This document shows positions 1-6,853 of a DNA stretch of 12,066 nucleotides, piece after piece. How positions within the stretch are numbered: the first letter of the stretch is position 1; each line of letters opens with the position of its first letter. This DNA comes from JBBECJ01 sp041751795 (GTDB taxonomy: Bacteria; Chloroflexota; Chloroflexia; Thermomicrobiales; CFX8). The position numbers were made by a program, and so were the translations under genes. The stretch lies in assembly GCA_041751795.1 (NCBI GenBank), contig JBGSWU010000288.1, forward strand, positions 1-12,066, given 5' to 3'. A model generated the notes under the pieces. The model was not told the DNA's origin. It made no database searches and saw nothing but the letters and a program-made list of their open reading frames with translations.

Positions 1-390
1 TGGTTCGAATGTCGGCACGGTGATCGGTTTTCCACTGTCGTCGACGGCAACCATCGTGAACATCCCCGACGTGCAACGTCGCCATTCCCGGTCCAACGGT
101 GCGCGAGCATTCAAGTCGACGCGTACAACCATCGAACTACGCCCGGTGAAGATGACTCTAGCCACCGCTTCGACGATCTCGCCCTGACGAATCGGAACGG
201 TAAAGTCGACATGTTCGCTCGACGCAGTCACGGTGTTGCAGTGCGCATATCCGTTCGCCGCCAGAAATGCTGCTCGGTCCATCATCGCGTAGGCCGCACC
301 ACCGAACATCGTCCCGTACGGGTTCGTGTCGTTTGGGAAAACGATTTCTGCAAGTCGTGCTTCGTTTCGATAACGCTCACTGGTTGCCAT
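1..390 (-). CDS. Acyl-CoA thioesterase, hotdog fold (partial, 3' end outside window)
   Basis: The frame is open from an ATG at 390 to the window edge, giving 130 residues with no stop, so the C-terminus is missing. The protein has the layout of the YciA/BFIT/ACOT-type hotdog thioesterases: the loop PNDTNPYGTMFGG (residues 19-31), a following helix with MMD (Asp38, the likely catalytic acid), then TASSEHVDF (55-63), PIRQGEIVE and FTGRSSM (81-87), and a GMFTMVAVD strand near residue 110. Enzymes of this family hydrolyse the thioester of acyl-CoA to free acid and CoA in the cytosol; the chain-length preference cannot be read here. A good Shine-Dalgarno (AAAGGA, 8 nt before the ATG) supports the start. 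It lies 28 nt after the 2H-phosphoesterase gene on the same strand with no terminator between them, so it is probably the last visible gene of the nuo transcript. Family call is firm; physiological substrate unknown. Confidence 0.88.
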   Translation of the reverse strand, partial: MATSERYRNEARLAEIVFPNDTNPYGTMFGGAAYAMMDRAAFLAANGYAHCNTVTASSEHVDFTVPIRQGEIVEAVARVIFTGRSSMVVRVDLNARAPLDREWRRCTSGMFTMVAVDDSGKPITVPTFEP

Positions 391-418
391 CCCCGTGTTC
401 CTTTCTGCTACGTCGGTC

Positions 419-991
419 TCACGCTCGTTTGCTGGCGGTTATCGATTCGTCTTTGCCGAGGGTGAACCGTCGGATGACGCGGAAGTGCAACTGATCGTCA
501 GGCAAGACGTGGGAAATCTCGGAACAGACGAACGACCCGTGAGGATCTGTGTCTCGAAGCGCATCAACCTGATGGCTGATTGCTTGCGGAGAAAGGGAAC
601 CTTCCAAAATCGTCAGGTGAGGAGCGCGTCGATCGAAGTGGGATGGGTCAGGGTGGGACAATCCGGTTGCCTGCAGCGCATCGTGCACCGCCGTCAGAGT
701 ATCGAGCGGCTCAAGCGACAGAAACATGCATGAATACGGCAGGAACGCGCCAATTGGCCCAACGGTGATCGTCACCGGCTCGAATTCAACGAGGATTGAC
801 GTGATCGTGGCGAAATCCGCGTCCGTCGGTGTACGAACGAAAGGTTCGGTGATGGTGATGTGCGCCTCGCAGATCGCTGCAGAGACGGGATCATAGCGTT
901 GACGCAGAAGATTCACTTCAGCACGCAGGTCATCCGTTGGCCAGATGACGAGCGTGCCGTGCGCGTACGTGTCAAGAGGCGTTCTCGACAT
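419..991 (-). CDS. 2H phosphoesterase / 2'-5' RNA ligase family protein
   Basis: A 190-residue cytosolic protein with the two diagnostic H-x-T motifs of the 2H phosphoesterase (LigT/ThpR/YjcG-like) superfamily: AHITITEPF with His44/Thr46 and PHLTILEGS with His125/Thr127, about 80 residues apart as expected for the two-lobed fold. The two histidines act on 2',3'-cyclic or 2'-5' phosphodiester bonds in RNA or small nucleotides; the natural substrate of most bacterial members is unknown. The ATG at 991 lies only 9 nt after the nuoN stop and no Shine-Dalgarno is visible in the preceding 20 nt, which suggests translation coupled to nuoN. It ends with TGA at 419, 28 nt before the thioesterase start. 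There is no evident functional link to complex I. Superfamily membership is strongly supported by the motif pair; exact reaction is not. Confidence 0.87.
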   Translation of the reverse strand: MSRTPLDTYAHGTLVIWPTDDLRAEVNLLRQRYDPVSAAICEAHITITEPFVRTPTDADFATITSILVEFEPVTITVGPIGAFLPYSCMFLSLEPLDTLTAVHDALQATGLSHPDPSHFDRRAPHLTILEGSLSPQAISHQVDALRDTDPHGSFVCSEISHVLPDDQLHFRVIRRFTLGKDESITASKRA

Positions 992-1000
992 CGTACGAGT

Positions 1001-2527
1001 CTAAATCGTGATTGAGAAAGCCTGGACCCAGCGATCGGCGAGGTCGGCGACCTGTCCAGAGAAGATTCCAAAGAACACGGTACAAAGCGCCATCGTCAGC
1101 ACACTGACACCCAACATCGGCATTCGCGACGGTGCTTCCTCGACCTCGGGCGCCTCGGCAAAATACATCGCTGCAACAACGCGAAGGTAGAAGAAGGCCG
1201 ATACGGCTGATGCCAGCACGATCGCGATCGCCAGCCAGATCATATCTGCTTCAATCGTCGCCAGGATGATGTAGTACTTCCCGTAGAAGCCAACCAGCGG
1301 CGGGAGGCCCATCAATGACAACATGAAGACGGTCATTGCGAGCGCAGCCAGCGGAGAGCGCGTACCGAGGCCGTTAAAGTCCTCAATGCTCGTGCCGGAC
1401 CCTTGATGCTGCAGCCACGTCACGACGGCAAACGCACCGATGTTCATGAACGCGTAGGCAAGCAGGTAGTACAGCACCGCTGAGATGGAGTTCTCGCCCT
1501 CCGGAGTGATCGTCGAGAATGCAGCGACTCCGGCAAGAATGAACCCGGTATGTCCGATCGACGAATACGCGAGCATACGCTTCACGTCACGCTGGGCGAT
1601 CGCAACCAGGTTGCCGAATCCCATCGTCAGGATCGCGAGAACCGAGATGATGATGATCCACTCGTCACTCATCGGCGCAAGACCCTGGACGAGGACGCGG
1701 ATCAGTGCCGCGAACCCCGCCACTTTCGGGATCACTGACATGTAGGCGGACACCGGCGTCGGAGCGCCCTGATAGGCGTCGGGCGTCCACATGTGAAATG
1801 GAACCGCTGCGACCTTGAACCCGAACCCGACGACGAGCAGCAGGAGCGCCAGCAGCAGCGACGCCTCGACGTCGCCGTCAGTCACCTGCCCGGAGAGCGC
1901 GATGGCAATACCATCGAGGTTCGTCGTTCCTGTCGCGCCGTAGATCCACGCCATCCCATAAACGAGAATGGCAGACGCGAATAGTCCAAGGAGGAAGTAC
2001 TTGAGAGCACCTTCGAGCGACGTCGTGCGATGACGAGCGTAGCCCGTGAGCGCATACACCGCCAGCGACGACATCTCGATGCCGAGGAAGACCAGCAGGA
2101 GGTCACCAGCCGCGCCAGTGATCATCGTTCCGAGGACCGAGAAGGAGAGGAGTGCGTAGTACTCTGCCAGAGGCATCGAGCCGGGGTCTTCAGACTTCCC
2201 GGCGAGATAGCTGCCCGAGATCATCACCGACAAGATACCGCCGACGAGGACGACGATATTGATGAACAGGCTGAACCCGTCCGTCAGGAACATGTCACCA
2301 TAGCCAGGCGTTCCGAAGGTCGAATCGTTCGTGTTGTCGTTGACGTAGTAGAAAGTGGCAACGAGGGCCGCGGCGAAGCCTGCCAGCGTGATCCAGGTCA
2401 GGATCGAGTGTCGTGCCCGAGGAATGACGACGTCAGCCAGCAGCAGCAGCAATGCCAGGCCAAGCACGATCAGTTGTGGGATCGCGAGCGTCAGGTCTGG
2501 ATTTACCTGCTCGAAGATCTGCGGCAC
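1001..2527 (-). CDS. nuoN: NADH-quinone oxidoreductase subunit N
   Basis: Antiporter-like (Mrp-type) proton-pumping subunit of the complex I membrane arm, proximal of the three large pumps. The chosen GTG start at 2527 gives 508 residues, close to the usual 480-510. Key residues are visible: the TM5 glutamate in FLGIEMSSLAVY (Glu151), the broken-helix TM7 lysine in GFGFKVAAVPFHMWTPDAY (Lys238), and Lys268 in SVIPKVAGF. The frame can be extended to a TTG at 2548, but only the GTG has a good ribosome binding site (AGGGGGT, 6 nt upstream). The protein is a near-continuous series of hydrophobic helices from about residue 15 and ends at AFSITI. nuoM lies 58 nt upstream, with a stem-loop in that gap; the 2H-phosphoesterase gene starts 9 nt downstream. 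No truncation or frameshift is seen. Confidence 0.96.
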   Translation of the reverse strand: MPQIFEQVNPDLTLAIPQLIVLGLALLLLLADVVIPRARHSILTWITLAGFAAALVATFYYVNDNTNDSTFGTPGYGDMFLTDGFSLFINIVVLVGGILSVMISGSYLAGKSEDPGSMPLAEYYALLSFSVLGTMITGAAGDLLLVFLGIEMSSLAVYALTGYARHRTTSLEGALKYFLLGLFASAILVYGMAWIYGATGTTNLDGIAIALSGQVTDGDVEASLLLALLLLVVGFGFKVAAVPFHMWTPDAYQGAPTPVSAYMSVIPKVAGFAALIRVLVQGLAPMSDEWIIIISVLAILTMGFGNLVAIAQRDVKRMLAYSSIGHTGFILAGVAAFSTITPEGENSISAVLYYLLAYAFMNIGAFAVVTWLQHQGSGTSIEDFNGLGTRSPLAALAMTVFMLSLMGLPPLVGFYGKYYIILATIEADMIWLAIAIVLASAVSAFFYLRVVAAMYFAEAPEVEEAPSRMPMLGVSVLTMALCTVFFGIFSGQVADLADRWVQAFSITI

Positions 2528-2533
2528 CGAACT

Positions 2534-2540
2534 ACCCCCT
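2534..2540 (-). promoter_or_regulatory. Ribosome binding site deciding the nuoN start
   Basis: AGGGGGT lies 6 nt upstream of the GTG at 2527. No comparable purine-rich site precedes the in-frame TTG at 2548, so translation most likely begins at the GTG. Confidence 0.7.
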
Positions 2541-2553
2541 GTTAGCAATCAGC

Positions 2554-2578
2554 GTTGCGCCATATCGACTGGCGCGAC
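2554..2578 (-). other. Stem-loop in the nuoM-nuoN gap
   Basis: GCGCCA (2557-2562) and TGGCGC (2570-2575) are perfect inverted repeats around a 7-nt loop; two further pairs outside a single mismatch extend the stem to 2554-2578. It lies 8 nt after the nuoM stop and about 14 nt before the nuoN ribosome binding site on the transcript. No U-tract follows, so it is not a classic intrinsic terminator; a role in mRNA processing or stability is only inference. Confidence 0.45.
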
Positions 2579-2585
2579 CTTGCGT

Positions 2586-4295
2586 CTAAATTCCCGAACC
2601 ACCGAATGGCGTAAGAATCGCTTCAAGCGTCGCCTGCATGTAATCCATGACCGGACCAGGGTAAACACCCAGGACGATCGTCAGGACCAGCAGCGGGACG
2701 AGCGTGAGCAATTCGTTCCTGTTGAGATCCGGCATCTGAATCGAGTGGCTGTCATCGTGGTCGTGATGCGCTTCGTCATGATCAGCTTCGTCGTAGACAG
2801 CCGGAACATGCTCGCTTACGAGATTCTCTTCATTCTCGTCCGGAGCCCCGGACCCACCCGAAACGGCTGGAACGGCATGGCCATGGCCGGGGTCGTGGCC
2901 ACCATGAGTTGCCAGCATCGCTCGCTCTTCTTCGGACAGCGAGCCGTCATGCGGGTCCGGTAGTTCCCCAGCAGCACGTCCGAAGACGACCCGCTGGAAC
3001 AGCCACATCATGTACCACGCCGAGAGGATGACGACAACGAAGGAGATGATTCCGGCCCAACGATACTCGCGGAACACACCCAGGATCGCAAGGAACTCAC
3101 CGATGAACCCTGAGAGTCCCGGCAAACCAATCGACGCGAACATGAAGACGCAGAAGATCGTCGAGTAGATCGGCATCCGTGATGCCAGACCACCAAAGGC
3201 ACTGATGAGTCGCGTGTGTGCGCGGTTGTAGACGACACCGACGCATAGGAAGAGCGCACCAGTGTTGAGACCGTGTGCCAACATCACGATCATCGCGCCA
3301 TACAAGCCCTGCATGTTGAGCGCGAAGATACCGAGCGTCACGAAACCCATGTGGCTGACTGACGAGTACGCGATCAGTTTCTTCATGTCAGGTTGTGGCA
3401 GCGCGACAAGCGCGCCATAGATGATGGCGATGACCGACATGGCGATGATCCACGGCGCCCAGTCCTGCGCGGCGTCCTCGAAGAGCGACAGGTTGAAGCG
3501 GATCATGCCGTAGCCGCCCATCTTGAGCAGCACACCAGCCAGAATGACAGATCCCGCCGTCGGCGCTTCGACGTGTGCATCGGGCAACCACGTGTGGAAC
3601 GGCCACATAGGGATCTTGATCGCGAAGGCGATGAAGAACGCTCCAAAGACCCAGAGTTGGAACGTGTGACCGTAATTGCCCTGTTGGAGGTCGAGGATAT
3701 TCAGCGATCGAACGCCGGTTTGGTCGAAGTACGACTGGTAGGTCGCTACAATACCGACGAGCATCAACAGGGAACCTGCCAGGGTGTACAGGAAGAATTT
3801 GATCGCCGCATACACGCGATTCGAACTACCCCAGACACCGATCAGCAGCGCCATAGGAATCAGCGTCAACTCGAAGAAGATGTAGAACAGGAACAGGTCG
3901 AGCGCCCTGAAGACGCCGATCATGCCAACTTCCAGCAGCAACAGCGCAATGAAATACTCACGTACCCGATGCTGAATTGGATCAAACGACGCCAGAATCG
4001 AGACGACACTCAGCAACGTCGTCAGGACGATCAGGAAGACAGATACACCGTCGACGCCCATGTCGTAGTTGATGCCGATGTCCGGCAACCACGTCATGTG
4101 CTCGTTCCACTGCATCCCGGACTTATCCGGATCGAACCCAACCAGCATGATGATCGACGCGACGAACGCGGCAATCGACGCCCACAGCGCGACCTGCCGC
4201 GTCTGCCCGGGCGTAGCCCCTGGCCAGAAGAAGATGATCAGCGCACCTAGCAGCGGCAGGTACGCGATAACGCTTAGAATCGGAAAATCATCCAC
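2586..4295 (-). CDS. nuoM: NADH-quinone oxidoreductase subunit M, with His/Asp-rich linker
   Basis: Middle antiporter-like proton-pumping subunit of the complex I membrane arm, 569 residues (family usually about 480-530). The start is GTG at 4295, with AAGGG 8 nt upstream. Conserved charged residues are present: Glu142 in FELTLIPMAL (TM5), Lys227 in AIKIPMWPFHTWLPDAH (TM7), Lys258 in GVLLKMGGYG (TM8) and Glu400 in GFIGEF (TM12). The extra length is a hydrophilic segment at residues about 440-520 (coordinates about 2736-2980), between the last core helix and the C-terminal helix. It holds 11 histidines and many Asp/Glu residues, including a DEAHHDHDDSHS stretch. The C-terminal helix after it resembles that of normal NuoM, so the linker is an insertion and not a frameshift product. 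A 166-nt gap with a G-rich repeat separates it from nuoL. Confidence 0.96.
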   Translation of the reverse strand: MDDFPILSVIAYLPLLGALIIFFWPGATPGQTRQVALWASIAAFVASIIMLVGFDPDKSGMQWNEHMTWLPDIGINYDMGVDGVSVFLIVLTTLLSVVSILASFDPIQHRVREYFIALLLLEVGMIGVFRALDLFLFYIFFELTLIPMALLIGVWGSSNRVYAAIKFFLYTLAGSLLMLVGIVATYQSYFDQTGVRSLNILDLQQGNYGHTFQLWVFGAFFIAFAIKIPMWPFHTWLPDAHVEAPTAGSVILAGVLLKMGGYGMIRFNLSLFEDAAQDWAPWIIAMSVIAIIYGALVALPQPDMKKLIAYSSVSHMGFVTLGIFALNMQGLYGAMIVMLAHGLNTGALFLCVGVVYNRAHTRLISAFGGLASRMPIYSTIFCVFMFASIGLPGLSGFIGEFLAILGVFREYRWAGIISFVVVILSAWYMMWLFQRVVFGRAAGELPDPHDGSLSEEERAMLATHGGHDPGHGHAVPAVSGGSGAPDENEENLVSEHVPAVYDEADHDEAHHDHDDSHSIQMPDLNRNELLTLVPLLVLTIVLGVYPGPVMDYMQATLEAILTPFGGSGI

Positions 4296-4410
4296 GAGCG
4301 GATCCCTTCAGGCCGGGAACCGGGGTGCGGAATACGGAGATGGCTGGCATCTGCCACATCATCTCGACTCCTGCTGCGTCACCGCTCCGACTATTCACCA
4401 TTCTCCCCAC
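4288..4410 (-). CDS. Possible 40-codon leader ORF before nuoM (speculative)
   Basis: Within the nuoL-nuoM gap a short frame starts with GTG at 4410, preceded by AAGGG with 8-nt spacing. It runs 40 codons and stops with a TGA at 4288-4290 that overlaps the first bases of nuoM by 8 nt. The predicted peptide has no recognisable domain, signal or membrane helix. The start signal and the overlap with nuoM would suit translational coupling, but a frame this short is easily produced by chance in GC-rich DNA, so this is a candidate only. Confidence 0.15.
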   Translation of the reverse strand: MGRMVNSRSGDAAGVEMMWQMPAISVFRTPVPGLKGSARG

Positions 4411-4461
4411 GTCCGATTCCCTTTTCACCGAGGTACGTTTCCCGACGTCTGTATTCCCCAT
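4296..4461 (-). repeat. nuoL-nuoM gap with degenerate G-rich repeat and terminal inverted repeat
   Basis: This 166-nt gap carries, right after the nuoL stop on the coding strand, GATGGGGAAT (4453-4462, its first G belonging to the TAG) and then CGGGAAACG (4436-4444). The same two words occur in the same order just after the nuoK stop (6533-6542 and 6510-6518). The segment at 4451-4457 is the inverted complement of GGAATAC at 4329-4335, so the two ends of the gap can pair. Near the nuoM side, plus-strand CCGGGAACCGGGG (4313-4325) repeats the same word style. I read it as a degenerate copy of an intergenic palindromic repeat; whether it is dispersed elsewhere in the genome cannot be seen. Confidence 0.4.
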
Positions 4462-6435
4462 CTACGAGAAGAGATCGCTCTGGAAGAGAAAGAACGTTCC
4501 AACGATGATGACGGCCCCGAGGGCAATCGCCAGCGCGTAGTTCGCGACGAAGCCAGTCTGCACGCGCCGCAACCGCGACGACGTGAAGCCAACACCACCA
4601 GCGACACCGTTGACCGTTGCATCGATCAACCGAACATCGACGATCTGCCAGAGGAAGCGCGAGAACACGTACAGAGGATGGACAACGAACGTCTCAAAGA
4701 GCTCGTCAAACATCCACTTACGGTAAACGAATCGGTAGAAGCCGCCAAATCGTGCCGCCCAGAGTTCAGGGCTCAACGCCGGCACCCGTCGCGCGTATGC
4801 CGCCCAGGCGAGTAGCCATCCACCACCGGCGACGAGCGTCGAAAGCACGCCGAAGGTCACGATCTGCGTAGTCGAGACATGATGCTCTTCTTCGCCTTCA
4901 GCCTCCTCAGCGGCAAACGTCACCGCTGGACCAATCGCAACTCGCGCATGGTCTTCAGCGGATTCGCTATGGAAGTTCGGTTCGAGGAAGTCGTGGATCC
5001 AGCCTTCTTCAGGCGGGAAGCCCATTCCGATACCGATCACTGCGGACGGAATCGCCAGCAGGATCAACGGTATCGTCATGATGCGTGGCGATTCGTGTGG
5101 GTGGAGCTGACTGGTGTCGAAGCGCTCTTCGCCGTGGAAGGTGAGATAAATCACGCGTGCCATATAGAGCGCGGTGAAGAATGCGGCGACAAAGCCGACG
5201 ACCGTTACCCACGGGTAGCCTTCGAGCCAGGATCCGAGCAGGATCTCGTCCTTACTCCAGAATCCAGCCAGCGGGAAAATACCCGCGTTCGCCAACGCGG
5301 CGATCAGGAAGGTCCAGTAGGTGACTGGCATGTACTTCTTCAGGCCACCCATCCGGCGCATGTCCTGCTCCTCGTGCATCCCGTGGATGACCGAGCCGGA
5401 GCCGAGGAAGAGCAGACCCTTGAAGAATGCGTGCGTCACAAGGTGGAAGATCGCCGGGATCCAGGCTCCGACGCCCAGAGCGAAGACCATGTAACCCAGC
5501 TGCGAGACGGTCGAGTAGGCGACGACGCGCTTGATGTCGAACTGAGTGATACCGATCGTCGCGGCAATGATTGCCGTCGCCGCTCCAACGATCGCGACGA
5601 CCAGTCGCGCATCCTCGGATGCATCGAAGATCGGGAACGATCGAGCAACCATGTAGACACCCGCCGTGACCATTGTCGCAGCGTGGATGAGCGCGGAGAC
5701 CGGAGTCGGACCTTCCATCGCGTCCGGCAACCAGACGAACAACGGCAGCTGGGCTGACTTTCCGCAGGCTCCGGTAAACAGCAGAACGGCAATCGCGAAC
5801 ACCGTTCCGTTGCTGAGGTCAGGGATTCGTTCGAAGACCTCGCTGAAGACAACCGATCCGGTCTTGACGAAGAGCAGCATGATGCCGATCCCGAAGCCGA
5901 AGTCACCGATTCGGTTGACGATAAACGCTTTCTTCGCGGCGTCGTTGGCCGACTTGCGCTTGAAGTAGTAACCGATCAGCAGGTAGGAGCACAGACCAAC
6001 AGCTTCCCAGAAGATGAAGAGGACGAGGAAGTTGTCGGCGAGGACCAGCATCAGCATCGAGAAGACGAAGAGTGGGAGGTAGGAGAAGAAGCGGTAGAAA
6101 CCCGGGTCACCGTGCATGTAGCCGATGGCGTAAATATGGACCAACGTCGATACCGTCGTCACGACCATCAGCATCGTTGCCGACAGGTGATCGACGTACA
6201 GATTCATCGGTACTTCGAAGTCACCTGCAGGTAGCCAGGTGTACAGGTGCTGGACAAGCGGTTCTTCTGACCCAAGTTGGTCAATAAAAACCAGCAAACT
6301 CAGAACCCACGACCCGAACACCGCAGCCGATGCAATCGGCCCGGCTAGATCGCGGATGTACCACCGCCCGAACAGGAAATTGACCAACGCAGCCACCAAT
6401 GGCAGCAACGGGATCAATACCAGCAAGTCCTCCAT
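4462..6435 (-). CDS. nuoL: NADH-quinone oxidoreductase subunit L
   Basis: Distal antiporter-like proton pump of the complex I membrane arm, with the C-terminal lateral (HL) helix; 657 residues from an ATG at 6435, within the normal range. AGGGG lies 4 nt before the start. Recognised motifs are Glu144 in FIFWEAVGLCSYLLIGY (TM5), Lys226 in ACGKSAQLPLFVWLPDAMEG (TM7), His251 in ALIHAATMV, His335/Lys339 in HLVTHAFFKGLLFL, and Lys395 in GFWSKDEIL (TM12). Residues about 480-520 form an acidic loop ending in EEHHV before the C-terminal helices; such loops are common in this subunit. The last transmembrane helix (about 630-650) is complete and ends FFLFQSDLFS. Flanked by the two largest repeat-bearing gaps of the membrane-arm genes: 109 nt to nuoK upstream and 166 nt to nuoM downstream. 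Confidence 0.97.
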   Translation of the reverse strand: MEDLLVLIPLLPLVAALVNFLFGRWYIRDLAGPIASAAVFGSWVLSLLVFIDQLGSEEPLVQHLYTWLPAGDFEVPMNLYVDHLSATMLMVVTTVSTLVHIYAIGYMHGDPGFYRFFSYLPLFVFSMLMLVLADNFLVLFIFWEAVGLCSYLLIGYYFKRKSANDAAKKAFIVNRIGDFGFGIGIMLLFVKTGSVVFSEVFERIPDLSNGTVFAIAVLLFTGACGKSAQLPLFVWLPDAMEGPTPVSALIHAATMVTAGVYMVARSFPIFDASEDARLVVAIVGAATAIIAATIGITQFDIKRVVAYSTVSQLGYMVFALGVGAWIPAIFHLVTHAFFKGLLFLGSGSVIHGMHEEQDMRRMGGLKKYMPVTYWTFLIAALANAGIFPLAGFWSKDEILLGSWLEGYPWVTVVGFVAAFFTALYMARVIYLTFHGEERFDTSQLHPHESPRIMTIPLILLAIPSAVIGIGMGFPPEEGWIHDFLEPNFHSESAEDHARVAIGPAVTFAAEEAEGEEEHHVSTTQIVTFGVLSTLVAGGGWLLAWAAYARRVPALSPELWAARFGGFYRFVYRKWMFDELFETFVVHPLYVFSRFLWQIVDVRLIDATVNGVAGGVGFTSSRLRRVQTGFVANYALAIALGAVIIVGTFFLFQSDLFS

Positions 6436-6544
6436 GGTTCCCCTACTCGTAACGGGTGCCGGGATTCGAGAACCGAGATTCGCGGCTTAGCGCGAATTGC
6501 ACTCCACCCCGTTTCCCGTTTCCAGGTTCCCGATTCCCCATCCC
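6436..6544 (-). repeat. nuoK-nuoL gap: imperfect palindromic G-rich element
   Basis: The gap between nuoK and nuoL holds two 14-nt arms in inverted orientation that match at 12 of 14 positions: GGGATTCGAGAACC at 6461-6474 on the plus strand and GGGAATCGGGAACC on the minus strand at 6525-6538. A second, perfect hairpin sits between them (6478-6497), and plus AACGGG at 6451-6456 can pair with CCCGTT at 6508-6513 or 6515-6520. The G-rich half shares words with the gap after nuoL. The arrangement resembles a REP/MITE-type palindromic element lying inside the operon; no transposase or target duplication is visible. Confidence 0.45.
6478..6497 (-). other. Perfect stem-loop in the nuoK-nuoL gap
   Basis: ATTCGCG (6478-6484) and CGCGAAT (6491-6497) are perfect 7-nt inverted repeats with a 6-nt loop. 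On the transcript the stem is followed by mixed sequence and not a U-tract, so it does not look like an intrinsic terminator. It is nested inside the larger imperfect inverted repeat of this gap. Confidence 0.5.
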
Positions 6545-6545
6545 C
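6507..6545 (-). other. Potential G-quadruplex tract after the nuoK stop
   Basis: On the coding strand five G-runs of three or four Gs occur in 39 nt: at 6545-6542, 6539-6536, 6531-6529, 6517-6515 and 6510-6507, with loops of 2, 4, 11 and 4 nt. This satisfies a relaxed quadruplex pattern (one loop exceeds 7 nt) and the element would be present in the mRNA, about 70 nt before the nuoL start. Formation in the cell is untested; the runs may simply be the remains of a GGGAAT-type repeat. Confidence 0.35.
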
Positions 6546-6853
6546 TAATCCCGCAGCGTCGTAACATCGGCGACGTCAACCGAGTCGATCCGGCGCGATA
6601 GCGCCATGATAATGCCGAGGCCGAGGATCGATTCGGCAGCTGCGACAGCGATAACAAACAACGCGAAGGTCTGTCCGACCATCGAGTTCTGTTCCCAAGC
6701 GAACCCGACAAATGCGACGTTGACGCCATTGATCATAAGTTCGACGCTCATAAAGATGATCAGAACATTACGTCGAATCAGGACGCCCATCATCCCGATG
6801 ATGAAGAGCGCAGCACTCAAGAGGAGAAAGTGCTCAGAAGTCAGTTCGTTCAC
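6545..6853 (-). CDS. nuoK: NADH-quinone oxidoreductase subunit K
   Basis: Small three-helix membrane subunit of complex I that lies between NuoJ and NuoN and carries part of the hydrophilic axis; 102 residues, the normal size. Both conserved intramembrane glutamates are present: Glu38 in FMSVELMINGVN and Glu74 in AVAAAESILGLGI, matching E. coli Glu36 and Glu72. Translation starts at GTG (6853), whose bases overlap the nuoJ TGA in a GTGA junction, with AAGGA 8 nt upstream; this indicates translational coupling to nuoJ. The stop codon directly abuts a G-rich tract. Confidence 0.96.
   Translation of the reverse strand: MNELTSEHFLLLSAALFIIGMMGVLIRRNVLIIFMSVELMINGVNVAFVGFAWEQNSMVGQTFALFVIAVAAAESILGLGIIMALSRRIDSVDVADVTTLRD

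Noticed and set aside
2528..2548. TTG start of nuoN at 2548
   Set aside because: No ribosome binding site precedes it, whereas the GTG at 2527 has AGGGGGT at 6-nt spacing.
3393..4250. Long plus-strand open frame opposite nuoM (285 codons), with similar ones opposite nuoL (4879-5757), nuoJ (6946-7710) and nuoD (9131-9913)
   Set aside because: They mirror strongly conserved minus-strand genes, have highly charged Arg/Asp/Gln-rich translations without recognisable domains, and are explained by codon bias on the real coding strand.
6478..6497. Intrinsic terminator at the nuoK-nuoL hairpin
   Set aside because: The stem is sound but no U-run follows it on the transcript, and the operon clearly continues into nuoL.
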